Of a stretch of DNA of 64,000 nt, positions 55,335 through 64,000 are shown piece after piece. The first letter of the stretch is position 1, and each line of letters starts with the position of its first letter. The DNA comes from G963702155 sp963702155 (GTDB taxonomy: Bacteria; Pseudomonadota; Alphaproteobacteria; Micavibrionales; Micavibrionaceae). The notes under the pieces were generated by a model, which searched no databases, was not told the origin of the DNA, and saw only the letters and a list, made by a program, of their open reading frames with translations. The stretch spans positions 1,798,001 through 1,862,000 of the forward strand of contig OY969717.1 of the NCBI GenBank assembly GCA_963702155.1, read 5' to 3'. A program made the translations under genes and the position numbers.

Positions 55335-55781
55335 ATGAAGGGGTCTTCTCTTTTTATCTTTATCGTTTTATTGCCCGCAATTATTGCATTTGGCCACGAT
55401 ATTTACTTGTTTACACAAGATCAAAACATTGGCGCGGTTGGCGATATCCAAGCCGCCTTTACTGAAAATGATAAGGGGCCGTTAACATTTTTGGCATCGG
55501 CAGGGTGGATTTGGACAAACTATAGTCCAGAAAGTTATAAGACATTAGCGCAAGGGATGGAGCCGGAACAATGGAGCACTGTTAACTATATTTTGAAACA
55601 GAAAGCAGTTTTCCTTGGTTTGTTCTTCGCCGGTTTTATGATCGTTCTTGCATTTTTGCTTGGCCTTGCCAAAATCGGGCCTTTTGCAAGCGAGAGATCC
55701 AAAAGTATTGAAAGTGGAAGACGCACCGAAGACGCCCTTGGGCGAAAGAAAAAAGCGCCGATGAAATACAAGCGAAAATAG
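55335..55781 (+). CDS. Unrecognised two-helix membrane protein
   Basis: Encodes 148 residues with membrane segments at about 4-22 and 92-112, a loop with WIWTNYSPESYKTLAQGM between them and a strongly basic C-terminal tail (GRKKKAPMKYKRK). It is probably anchored in the inner membrane with the middle in the periplasm. It starts 156 bases after the tRNA-Ser 5' end. No family recognised. Confidence 0.6.
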   Translation: MKGSSLFIFIVLLPAIIAFGHDIYLFTQDQNIGAVGDIQAAFTENDKGPLTFLASAGWIWTNYSPESYKTLAQGMEPEQWSTVNYILKQKAVFLGLFFAGFMIVLAFLLGLAKIGPFASERSKSIESGRRTEDALGRKKKAPMKYKRK

Positions 55782-56142
55782 CAGCTTAACAAAAAACTCA
55801 TTTTTATTGTGCAGCGCAAAAAAATGCTTGCCACTCACACAAATATCTGTTTTCATTACACACTATTTTTGTTATAGCGAGATAATTATGACTTTATTCA
55901 TATCACAAAAGAAAGCGAGCGCATGTGCGAAGGCAGTGCCGCATCGTTGTATGAATAACCGCGCGCGTTTATATTTTTACGCATCCCCGCTTTTGCAAAA
56001 AACATCAGGCACAATTTTAAAGCCGCCCGTTTAAAGGATATCAAATCCTCTTCTTCGCCAGCTTTCACTAAAAAAGGCCGGCATCTCAATTTTTTAAAAA
56101 TTTAATTTGCCGTGCCTTTAAAAATTTAAAGGTTATTTTATT
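55782..56142. other. Intergenic region before the ABC exporter gene
   Basis: No firm gene. A 48-codon frame from the ATG at 55888 to 56034 is basic and shows no known motif. A perfect dyad CCTTTAAA-AA-TTTAAAGG lies at 56115-56132, ten bases before the ABC start, and could be an operator or an mRNA hairpin affecting translation. Confidence 0.35.
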
Positions 56143-57969
56143 ATGCGTATTCTGAATTTTTTAAAAGATAAATTTTTTATCGATATCACAACCTTGCCCG
56201 AAGATGGAATTGAACGTTTGCCAGATAAGCTCTGGCCGTTTATGTGGTTTTTCTTGCGCCAGATTAAGGGGCTACTAATACTGATTCTATCGCTTGAATT
56301 TATTGTTGCAATAACGGTCAGTTTACTTTTCTGGTATGTAGGGCAATTGGTTGAGGACGGCGCATACACGCATTCTATGTTGGTTGCGGGCGTTGCACTC
56401 ATGGTTTTACGCGTAATTGGTCATGTTGGTTTGCGATTTGTATACGAAATTCTATATATACCATATTTCGGCAATCTGGTGCGACGGCAACTATATTGGT
56501 ACACCGCGCGTCAAAGCCTGTCTTTTTTTCAAAACGACTTTGCCGGACGCATTGCCAACAAATTAATTCAGGCACCTGCCTTACGTGATGCGGTTGAATC
56601 TACAGTTGGTGCGGTCTGGTTTGCGCTTATTTTCACCATAAGCAATCTTTGGTTGATGACAGTGGTCAACGCATGGCTAACAATTCCATTACTATTGTGG
56701 CTGGTCGGATATATTCTCACATTGATCTGTTTTGTACCAAAAGTGCAACGCCGTTCTACTGTTCATGCGGAAAGCATGAGTACCCTGACCGGACAAGTGG
56801 TGGACAGTTTGACCAATTTCCTGCCGACCAAATATTTTGCACGAACACGCTATGAAGATCGGCGCGTAATTGGTTTGTTGCAAGATCATAGCGATACGTT
56901 TCGGGCGGCAACGGGCACAATTTTTCAAATGACGGTTATTATCGATGTTTTGAATGTCTTGCTTTTGATCGGCACGGCGGCAATCGGCTTTTGGTTAATT
57001 GAAACAACCGGACAAGCAGGCGTGGCCGCCATGGCAATGGCGTTACCCATGGCGTTACAAGCAACATTTCAATCCGGCTGGATCATGTTTGAGGTTGCAA
57101 ATATTTTTGAAAATGTCGGGCGCGTGCAAGAAATTGTAGATACGCTATCAAAGCCGCACACCATCATTGACAATAAAGAAGCAAAGCCGCTGGAAATCCA
57201 GAACGGCCAAGCGGAGATTGCATTTAAAAATGTAACGTTTCATTATGGCCAGGATAGTAAAACTGTTATGGAAGGCTTATCCCTTAATATTCCGGCGGGT
57301 CAAAAAATAGGTCTGGTCGGACGAAGCGGGGCGGGTAAGTCAACTGTAACCAGCTTACTCGTGCGCGCTTATGATGTTGAAGGGGGCGAGATTTTAATAA
57401 ATGGGCAAAATATTTCTCATATAACGCAAAATAGTCTGCGCCGACAGATTACGGTGATCACACAAGACAGCTATTTATTCCACCGCAGCGTTATGGAGAA
57501 CATTCGCTACGGTTATCCCGATGCTAGCATGGAGCAGGTTATGGAGGCTGCGCGACAAGCCAATGCGCATGAGTTTATTCTTGGCCTTTCCGATAGTAAG
57601 GGGCGCACGGGCTATAAGGCTTTAGTGGGTGAACGCGGCGTAAAACTTTCTGGCGGACAACGGCAGAGGGTAGGCATCGCTCGCGCGCTTTTGAAAAATG
57701 CGCCTATTCTCATGATGGATGAGGCAACGTCTGCACTTGACAGTGAGAGCGAACACGCAATTCAAACTGCGCTAGATAAAATTATGAAGAACAAAACCGT
57801 AATTGCAATCGCACACCGTTTAAGCACATTGCGACAGATGGATCGGATTATTGTGATGGATCAAGGGCGCATTATTGAAGACGGTACACATGATGATTTG
57901 ATTGCCGCGCCTAACGGTCATTACGCAAAAATGTGGGCGATGCAATCAGGCGGATTTTTAGTGGAATAG
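56143..57969 (+). CDS. ABC exporter (fused permease and ATPase)
   Basis: Encodes 608 residues. Six membrane segments fall between about 36 and 300. The ATPase follows: Walker A GRSGAGKST at 393-401, Q-loop VITQDSYLF near 438-446, signature LSGGQ at 502-506, Walker B ILMMDE at 522-527 and H-loop AIAHRLST. This is the half-size type IV exporter layout of lipid or drug exporters such as MsbA. It works as a homodimer in the inner membrane. Substrate unknown. The coupling region near 105-145 is well kept. Confidence 0.9.
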   Translation: MRILNFLKDKFFIDITTLPEDGIERLPDKLWPFMWFFLRQIKGLLILILSLEFIVAITVSLLFWYVGQLVEDGAYTHSMLVAGVALMVLRVIGHVGLRFVYEILYIPYFGNLVRRQLYWYTARQSLSFFQNDFAGRIANKLIQAPALRDAVESTVGAVWFALIFTISNLWLMTVVNAWLTIPLLLWLVGYILTLICFVPKVQRRSTVHAESMSTLTGQVVDSLTNFLPTKYFARTRYEDRRVIGLLQDHSDTFRAATGTIFQMTVIIDVLNVLLLIGTAAIGFWLIETTGQAGVAAMAMALPMALQATFQSGWIMFEVANIFENVGRVQEIVDTLSKPHTIIDNKEAKPLEIQNGQAEIAFKNVTFHYGQDSKTVMEGLSLNIPAGQKIGLVGRSGAGKSTVTSLLVRAYDVEGGEILINGQNISHITQNSLRRQITVITQDSYLFHRSVMENIRYGYPDASMEQVMEAARQANAHEFILGLSDSKGRTGYKALVGERGVKLSGGQRQRVGIARALLKNAPILMMDEATSALDSESEHAIQTALDKIMKNKTVIAIAHRLSTLRQMDRIIVMDQGRIIEDGTHDDLIAAPNGHYAKMWAMQSGGFLVE

Positions 57970-57988
57970 GAAAAAAATGGGGGGCGAA

Positions 57989-59783
57989 TTAAAACGCGCC
58001 CTCATCCATATCCATAATCGTATCCGCACCAGCAAGAACCATTTTAAAGCGGGCATCTGCTTCGGGGAGCATGCGCTGCATATAAAACCGCGCGGTTTTT
58101 AATTTGGCTTTGTAGAATGCTCTATCGCCTTCACCGCTCTCCAGTTTTTTCTGCGCAGTTTTTACCATTAAACACCACATATAAGCCATCGCAACAAGCG
58201 CAAATTGGCGTAGATAATCGCTGGATGCTGCGCCCGCCTCATCAGGGTTTTTCAGACCTTTTTGCGCAATTATCGCGGTTGATTGCTGCAGTTTGGCAAA
58301 GGTTTTTGCAAGCGGAAATACAAATTCCTGCATGTATTCGTGTGCTTGATGCGCTTCGATAAAATCTTGTATAGGGTGGAAAAAACGGCGCAGTAAACGA
58401 CCAAAGCCTAGCCCCATTTTACGGCCGACCAGATCAAGCGCCTGAATACCGTTTGTGCCTTCATAAATCTGAGCGATGCGTGCATCGCGCACATATTGCT
58501 CCATACCCCATTCGGCGATATACCCGTGACCGCCATAAACTTGCAAACATTCATTAGCAATCTCTGTCCCCATATCTGTTTGATACGCTTTAACAATTGG
58601 CGTTAACAGCGCAACCAAATCATCTGCGGCCTTGCGGCCATCTTCATCGGTGGTTTTATGGACGAAATCAAGATGTAGCCCTCCAATAGGCCAGCGCGCG
58701 CGCGCCTTCGGTAAAGGCTTGCATTTTAAAAACATGCGCCGCACATCGGGGTGAACGATAATCGGATCGGCGGGTTTGTCCGGTACTTTGGTCCCGTCAG
58801 GCTACGCATTTGCAGGCGGTCTTTGGCATAGCACACCGTTTTGATAGGCGACTTCGGCAATGCCAAGCCCTTGCATTCCAACACCCAAACGCGCGGCATT
58901 CATCATGGTGAACATAGCCTTCAGACCCTTATGCGGTTCCCGACCAGCCAGCCATTCGCCTCATCAAAATTCATAACGCATGTGGAATTGGCGTGAATAC
59001 CCATTTTATGTTCGATCGAGCCGCAATACAAATTATTACGCTCGCCAACGGCGCCATCGTCATCGGATAGAAATTTCGGCACAACAAATAGTGAAATCCC
59101 TTTACGCCATCGGGCGCATCCGGTAAGCTTGCCAACACAAGATGTAGAATATTTTCGGTTAAATCATGTTCGCCGGCGGAGATAAAAATTTTTGTACCCG
59201 AAATTTTAAACGATCCGTCATCATTTGGGTCAGCCTTTGTTTTGATCAGGCCAAGATCAGTGCCGCAATGCGGCTCGGTCAAACACATTGTGCCCGACCA
59301 GTTACCGCTTGCAAGTTTCGGCAAATAAGGCTTTTTTGCGCTTCATCGTCCAAAATGCGCGAGGGCTTCATACGCGCCTTGTGATAAGCCCAGGATACAT
59401 GCCAAACGACATATTGGCGCTGCAAATCATTTCTTGCATGACGGTGTTGAAAAGAATCCGGCATACCCATACCGCCATATTCAGGATCCGCAGATAATCC
59501 GCACCATCCGCCCTCGGCAAATGTTTTATAGGCTTCTTTAAAACCGGTTGGGGTGGTAACGTCATGATATTCGCCGTTTTTTTAATGTACAGCCCTCTTG
59601 ATCACCGCTTTGATTAAGGGGGAACAAAACTTGCTCACAAATTTTTGCGCCTTCTTCCAAAATCTGATCAATCAAATCTTCAGAGACATTAGCAAAGTCC
59701 TCAAATTCTGATAAGCTGGAAACATTGAGCACATCATGTAAGACAAAACGGATATCTTGAAGTGGGGCTTTAGAAACAGGCAT
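57989..59783 (-). pseudogene. Acyl-CoA dehydrogenase with many frameshifts
   Basis: The reading starts PVSKAPLQDIRFVLHDVLNV at 59783 and ends at 57989 with an intact 251-residue frame that includes VYGGHGYIAEWGMEQYVRDARIAQIYEGTNGIQALDLVGRK. Between about 58730 and 59585 the similarity to a ~600-residue long-chain acyl-CoA dehydrogenase (FadE-type, first step of beta-oxidation) keeps jumping frames: LKNGEYHDVTTPTG, VMQEMICSANMSFGMYPG, GTMCLTEPHCGTDLGLIKTK, PKFLSDDDGAVGER and KGLKAMFTMMNAARLG are each in a different frame. At least seven single-base gains or losses are needed, several in homopolymers. Codons between them look conserved. Confidence 0.85.
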
Positions 59784-60121
59784 GACGGTATTCCTTTTTA
59801 TTCTTGTATCCTTTTAATATAGCCTAAAATCGTAAATTTTTTATCCATTTAACCCGCTTTTTTTTAAATAATTATATGTCGTTGCGCAAAGCTTCCATTA
59901 ATTCTGAGATTTTTTAGGCATCTTTGAAAACAAAAAGCATATTATGTGCATAATATTGTTCTTTTGATCCTATTGATAAAATTACACGAATCAACGAATG
60001 TTTTCATAAAATAGGTACACCATTCCCAATCTGGGAAATTTTTCTTGACGAAGAGGGCATTTTTTCTTTCTAATAGGGGTGTTACTACAAAAACAAAAAA
60101 GCAATAGGGCAGGTGGTGGTA
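59784..60121. promoter_or_regulatory. Intergenic region with a probable sigma-70 promoter
   Basis: A TTGACG -35 element (60045-60050) and a TCTAAT -10 element (60069-60074) with an 18-base spacer lie 48-77 bases before the repeat-protein start. Just before them, TTCCCA-ATC-TGGGAA followed by ATTTTT (60023-60043) is a small terminator-like hairpin. The rest (59784-60020) is AT-rich and shows nothing else. Confidence 0.5.
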
Positions 60122-61633
60122 ATGGCAGAAGCCGTAAAAGCATTTAATAACGCCAGTGAAAGAGACTATCTTTTATCCCTTATCATGAGGGATTTAGAAG
60201 GCGGATCTTTTGGGAATGCGGCATCATGGCTTAAAAAAGTCGGTCTGTCTTTTGCCAGTGATACTCAAATCACGGATATTTTTGAAGGTGTTATCCAAAA
60301 AATAAAGATCGCTAATATAAATGTAGCGGCAGAGACAGCACACGATATCTGGAGAGGGTTAGATCAACAAAGCAAGCTTTGTCGATGCGCTGGAAAGTTC
60401 CAACTCTCGCTTGCCGATGAAATGTTCGCGATAAATCCTGAACGCGCCATACAGTCGGTAGAAGAGATTTGGTACGGGTGTGAAAATAAACGGGAACTGT
60501 GGGAAGATGCGGGTCAAACCCTCTTGCGATTATCCCAAAAACTATTCAAGATTGATCCGGAGAAATCGCTCGCGCTTTGTCATGCAATATGGGCGAAGTC
60601 TCCGGAGACATCTCTTGTGCATTACCCTGCGGGGGAAATGCTTTTAAAACTTATCAAAGATATCGCGCCTTTTGATCCAAAGCGCGCCGTTTCACAATGT
60701 CGCGAGATTGTTGCAAATACGCCTGACAAATGCGAGTTGTGGGACAAAACATGCCGTCTTTTATTAGAGCTATCTATCGGATTTTTTAATAACGACCCTG
60801 AGCTTGCATTGCGGCTTAATGATTTTGTGATGGACGTGGTTGAAAAGAAAACCTGTCTTTGGGAAGAAACCGGACGCACACGCCTTGTTCTTGCACAAAA
60901 GTTAAAAGACCGGAATATTGGCAAGGCGGGTGAGCTAATAGAAGCTGTTTGGGATAACACTGCGGAAGGTAGCGTGCTTGAGATCGAAGCGGGTAAAGCT
61001 TTATTGGCTTTAGCAAAGCGCGTGACATTTAAAAATCCGGTTAAAGCATTATATTATATAGAGAACGTTTGGATGAGCGCACGTAAGTTTTCAACGCTCT
61101 GGGAAGAGGCAGGCGCATCGCTTATAAACTTTGCCGATATTATGTATGAGCGCGATTTGAAAAAATCGATCGAAATTTTGGATATGGTAGCTGAGCAGTC
61201 TGGCGAAGATAGTAAGCTATGGGAGCAATCTGCCTATATTAAGCTCAAAGTTGCAAATAGTATATTTGGATTTAAACCCAAGAAGGCGGTTTTAGTTGCA
61301 AACAGCGTATGGATGCGTGCGCCACAATTCTCGCCTTTACGAGAAGAGGCTGGCCGCGTGCGTTTACAACTTGCCGAAGCATTATTTGAGCGCGATCCTG
61401 AAGATGCTTACGCGATTGTGCAGCGTGTACATGCAGATAATGAACATAATATTGCACTTAATGATAATAGCAAACGTAACTCTGCACCGCTTTTAGATCG
61501 TTATGAAGAAGAAGACTTTGATATTGCGCCGCAGAAAATAAAAATGGCACAAGGCATGTCCCCGAATGAATTCCTTGCGCATCTCCATGCGGCGGAAATG
61601 TTTGGTGATAAAGGAAAAATGACCGAGCAATAA
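60122..61633 (+). CDS. 40-residue helical repeat protein
   Basis: Encodes 503 residues from the ATG at 60122, behind AGGTGG. After about 85 helical residues there are nine units of 40 (one is 39-40) residues, ending near 440. The pattern is LWEEAG-x2-LL-x-LA-x3-F-x2-DP-x-KA-x3-(I/V)W, for example LWEDAGQTLLRLSQKLF, LWDKTCRLLLELSIGFF and LWEEAGASLINFADIMY. Length and pattern resemble TPR/SEL1-type two-helix repeats, with a conserved Trp at each start. The tail is acidic. No signal peptide; probably a cytoplasmic scaffold. It has its own promoter. I do not know the family. Confidence 0.65.
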   Translation: MAEAVKAFNNASERDYLLSLIMRDLEGGSFGNAASWLKKVGLSFASDTQITDIFEGVIQKIKIANINVAAETAHDIWRGLDQQSKLCRCAGKFQLSLADEMFAINPERAIQSVEEIWYGCENKRELWEDAGQTLLRLSQKLFKIDPEKSLALCHAIWAKSPETSLVHYPAGEMLLKLIKDIAPFDPKRAVSQCREIVANTPDKCELWDKTCRLLLELSIGFFNNDPELALRLNDFVMDVVEKKTCLWEETGRTRLVLAQKLKDRNIGKAGELIEAVWDNTAEGSVLEIEAGKALLALAKRVTFKNPVKALYYIENVWMSARKFSTLWEEAGASLINFADIMYERDLKKSIEILDMVAEQSGEDSKLWEQSAYIKLKVANSIFGFKPKKAVLVANSVWMRAPQFSPLREEAGRVRLQLAEALFERDPEDAYAIVQRVHADNEHNIALNDNSKRNSAPLLDRYEEEDFDIAPQKIKMAQGMSPNEFLAHLHAAEMFGDKGKMTEQ

Positions 61634-61670
61634 AAGCGTGATTTAAAAACGATATTTACTGTTGTTTGAT

Positions 61671-61955
61671 TTACGAGCGATCTTTCATCATATATAAAAA
61701 TTCATCCAGCATTTGATCGGCATCAGCATTTTTAAGTTGCGCTTGTGCTTTAACAACGGCGTTATTTTCCCGATCTTTCATGATTTTAGCGATTTTTTGA
61801 ATAGTGTCTTCACCAAGCGCTTCGCGTGCATTGCGAGCGTTGGCCAGCGCTTCCTCGCGGATACGCTGGCTCTCGTCACTCCCCGTATGGGCCGTTTGCC
61901 CATTGGCTTTGGACTTTTTACTTTTAGAGTTTTTATTTTTTTTAAATCCAAACAT
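61671..61955 (-). CDS. Small hypothetical protein (94 aa)
   Basis: Encodes 94 residues: a Lys/Ser-rich start (FGFKKNKNSKSKKSK) then a helical region with ALANARNAREALGEDTIQKIAKIM and a C-terminal DQMLDEFLYMMKDRS. It resembles small conserved alphaproteobacterial proteins of unknown function. It converges on the repeat-protein gene. Confidence 0.6.
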   Translation of the reverse strand: MFGFKKNKNSKSKKSKANGQTAHTGSDESQRIREEALANARNAREALGEDTIQKIAKIMKDRENNAVVKAQAQLKNADADQMLDEFLYMMKDRS

Positions 61956-62034
61956 GTGCTTACTATGCCAAAAAAATATTAAAAGAACCTAAATATAAAT
62001 TGTTTTTAAATTTAGTTATGATTATATATATAAT

Positions 62035-62502
62035 ATGTCTAATTTAAAACCTAATTTCAATGCGAAAAGCTGGCAAAAGAGCCAGAAAGATTTTGCGCAG
62101 GACTTTGTAGATCAAACAAAGCCTGTTCAGAATCCGCAAACTGATTTAGATCGTATTTGGGATAATAAGGCACGTTTATATTTACGTCCTACTAAAATTG
62201 ACAGTGGTCATGCTGCGTTTATGCTAAATGAAATTAAATCGTTACAGCCCGCAAGCCGCAGCGGCTTTGGTAACAAGGCTATGAACTTTCTTGTGGAGTT
62301 GTCTAATAAGCATAATATCGTTCTACGTTTAGAGCTGAACCCCTATGGTGATAAGAGCAGTCCATTATATGATAAAAACAACCTTCAAAATTGGTATGAA
62401 AAATTTGGGTTTCAAAAAGTTCGGGAAAAAGGCAGTTTAATGGAACGTATCCCTTTACCGCCCAATCCATCTCAAGATTTAACATTTGAACCTAATATAT
62501 AA
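62035..62502 (+). CDS. GNAT-like N-acetyltransferase
   Basis: Encodes 155 residues. The N-terminal 45 residues are polar and may be a tail. The rest has GNAT features: SGFGNKAMNFLVELSNKHNI as the acetyl-CoA binding turn and helix, LRLELNPYG as strand 5 and NWYEKFGFQKV as the final helix-strand. Substrate unknown. Its 3' end overlaps the convergent gene by 31 bases. No clear Shine-Dalgarno. Confidence 0.6.
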   Translation: MSNLKPNFNAKSWQKSQKDFAQDFVDQTKPVQNPQTDLDRIWDNKARLYLRPTKIDSGHAAFMLNEIKSLQPASRSGFGNKAMNFLVELSNKHNIVLRLELNPYGDKSSPLYDKNNLQNWYEKFGFQKVREKGSLMERIPLPPNPSQDLTFEPNI

Positions 62503-63116
62503 GCGCGTATAGTCAAATATAGCACAAAACCATTTAAAATGTGCCAAAAATAGTGAACCCCAATAGGCAGGGTTTCACATACAGCCATATCCATTGAACG
62601 AGCACTCAAAGATAGAGCAAAAATAGCAGCGGCGGAGATAAGGGTTAATCTTTCATTTTTCGCATGACCATAATGCCATATGCCAAAACCAATCAAGAAA
62701 ATTAATGCAGGCGCGTATCCAAGCGAACCGTTTAGCCATGAAGAGGGCATCTGCGCAAAGACAGCGATAGAAGAGAAAAATAAAACCAAGAGTATAGCAA
62801 TTTTCGGCGCGCTTAATTTAATGATATCGCGGGCATAAAATATCAAAAACGCGATTTGATAAAGTAAAATCGGCAGGCTGTCTGCAAGCATCGCCCAATA
62901 TGTTGCAAGCGTATGGAACAGGCTTGAGCCAGCACCAATGATGGTAAGAAAAGTTATAAGTGTAACAATGCCGATATTAAATCTATTTTGTTTGCGCGCC
63001 AATCTAAAGGCCGCAAAGGCAGCAATAAAGAATGCAATATTACTAATAGCGTTCAAAGGTTCGGCCCAGAATTCAGAACCAAGGCGCTCACAATATATAT
63101 CGATGGTTTGGTTCAT
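62472..63116 (-). CDS. CREST/ceramidase-like membrane protein
   Basis: Encodes 214 residues with seven hydrophobic segments. Residues expected for the zinc site of the CREST superfamily are present: SSLFHTLATYWAMLADSLPILLYQ (Ser, His, Asp) and the C-terminal GVHYFWHILNGF (two His). WAEPLNAISNIAFFIAA is the usual N-terminal pattern. It is probably an inner-membrane lipid amidohydrolase; the substrate is unknown. Confidence 0.72.
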   Translation of the reverse strand: MNQTIDIYCERLGSEFWAEPLNAISNIAFFIAAFAAFRLARKQNRFNIGIVTLITFLTIIGAGSSLFHTLATYWAMLADSLPILLYQIAFLIFYARDIIKLSAPKIAILLVLFFSSIAVFAQMPSSWLNGSLGYAPALIFLIGFGIWHYGHAKNERLTLISAAAIFALSLSARSMDMAVCETLPIGVHYFWHILNGFVLYLTIRAYILGSNVKS

Positions 63117-63199
63117 ATTATTTATACAATGATCATCGTAAACTCTATGAAGAAGCTTTCTTTAACTTCTTTATTTAGCTCAAAAATGACATCTTGTAT

Positions 63200-64000
63200 T
63201 TAATTCCTAAGCGGTTTGCCTGTGCTTAACATATGCTCAATACGGTTCATCGTACCTTCATTTCTAATAAGCGCGGAGAATTGTTCCAGCTCTAGCTTTA
63301 GTAAATCTTCCTCGCTAACCGGATTGGTCCAATCAGCCTTTTCGCCGCCGGAAAGAACGCGGGCCAGATGATCGGAGACCACTACATCATAGTCGGTGGC
63401 TTTACCCGATTTGTGTAAATCAGCAACAGCAAGGTCGAGTGCGACTTTACCCGTTTTACCAGGCAAACGTATATCTTCGATTTTTTCGGGCGCCTTATAA
63501 TTTTTGGCAAGTTCTAAAGCACGCTGTTTCGCATCGTAGAGCAAGCGATCGCGGTTCATCGTTATACCATCGGTATCCCTGAAATAACCTATGGATTTGG
63601 CTTCTTGCGCAGATTTGGCAACGGTGGCCATGCCGATGGTTTCAAACGATTGGCGCGTTGCCCCCATAGGCGTGTTTTTAGGCGAAAACCAAAGTTGTTC
63701 ACCGCCTGTCTTTTTATCGTACTGTGCCCGCTCACGCTCTTGCAAACGTAAGATCATTTCTTTACACCCTCCCCAGCCTGGGATAACGCCAACACCAACC
63801 TCAACCAGACCGGTATACGTTTCGGCGTGCGCTTGTATCGCATCAGACGCGAGAAGGATCTCGCAGCCGCCGCCAAGCGCCATACCGGAGGGCGCGGACA
63901 CGACAGGAAAGTGCGAATATTTTAAATTCATGAACGCCTTTTGCCCAACGCTGATAAACTCCTCAACTTGCGGGTACATACCAATATTGATCATGAAGAG
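63200..64000 (-). CDS. 3-hydroxyacyl-CoA dehydrogenase/enoyl-CoA hydratase, FadN-type (partial)
   Basis: The frame is open to the window edge, so only the C-terminal ~266 residues are seen (the upstream codons at 63995-64000 continue the frame). SAPSGMALGGGCEILLASD and LVEVGVGVIPGWGGCKEM are the enoyl-CoA hydratase fold of FadN-type multifunctional enzymes, and the helical tail is also typical. It oxidises and hydrates fatty acyl-CoA. With the acyl-CoA dehydrogenase at 57989-59783 it suggests a beta-oxidation region. Confidence 0.85.
   Translation of the reverse strand, partial: LFMINIGMYPQVEEFISVGQKAFMNLKYSHFPVVSAPSGMALGGGCEILLASDAIQAHAETYTGLVEVGVGVIPGWGGCKEMILRLQERERAQYDKKTGGEQLWFSPKNTPMGATRQSFETIGMATVAKSAQEAKSIGYFRDTDGITMNRDRLLYDAKQRALELAKNYKAPEKIEDIRLPGKTGKVALDLAVADLHKSGKATDYDVVVSDHLARVLSGGEKADWTNPVSEEDLLKLELEQFSALIRNEGTMNRIEHMLSTGKPLRN

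Noticed and set aside
56115..56132. Dyad CCTTTAAA-AA-TTTAAAGG as a terminator
   Set aside because: The loop is 2 bases, there is no T run and it lies 10 bases before a start codon; an operator or translational hairpin is more likely.

Overview
The window looks like a chromosomal segment of a flagellated, Gram-negative alphaproteobacterium with a moderately AT-rich genome. The evidence is gene content: flgK/flgL, RpoN-type and Fur-type sites, DotB/C/D and IcmT of a Dot/Icm-like (MPF_I) type IV secretion system, LPS-type glycosyltransferases, SurA, and the alphaproteobacterial style of HIT, YifB, FIST and beta-oxidation genes. The lineage cannot be fixed from sequence alone. A Micavibrio-like or Rhodospirillales-like organism is a guess.

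Layout. (1) 1-6727: a tightly spaced run of at least five tandem paralogues, about 480-670 residues each, secreted and cysteine-containing, of a family I do not recognise; the first is cut by the window edge. (2) 6831-10663: a sigma-54 promoter, flgK, flgL and a terminator. (3) 10709-17564, minus strand: dotD-dotC-dotB, icmT, a TcpQ-like periplasmic protein, a lytic transglycosylase and an unknown helical protein, which form part of a Dot/Icm-like secretion locus. A DsbC/G-like thiol protein and gmk follow. (4) 19675-28908: an ArsR/BigR-type regulator, two glycosyltransferases, a hydrolase, tRNA-Ala(GGC), mscL, a BI-1 protein, the lemA-HIT-M48 protease group and a FIST protein. (5) 28912-33529: rsmA and surA are separated by three unknown genes around a divergent promoter with two Fur-box-like sequences. 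(6) 33598-51280: housekeeping and envelope genes, including an NDUFA9-like protein, a UvrD/PcrA helicase, a diguanylate cyclase, YifB (frameshifted), HinT, PanD, a HI0933-type flavoprotein, an APC-EIIA-TrkA_C transporter and a voltage-gated K+ channel. (7) 51446-55179: a decayed accessory region beside tRNA-Ser(GGA). It has two copies of a ~268-bp block that end in a 20-bp core overlapping the tRNA 3' end, gene fragments, and a probable serine-recombinase remnant. (8) 55335-64000: an ABC exporter, a heavily frameshifted acyl-CoA dehydrogenase, a 40-residue-repeat protein, a CREST-like membrane protein and the end of a FadN-type beta-oxidation enzyme.

How the genes may work together. DotB (ATPase), DotC/DotD (outer-membrane ring), IcmT, the transglycosylase and the TcpQ-like protein would belong to one envelope-spanning secretion machine. 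The secreted paralogues carry conserved cysteines, and a DsbC/G-like protein is encoded near the machine, so the three could be linked; this is inference. Several single-base frameshifts in otherwise well conserved genes, mostly in homopolymers, should be checked as possible assembly errors before they are read as pseudogenes.
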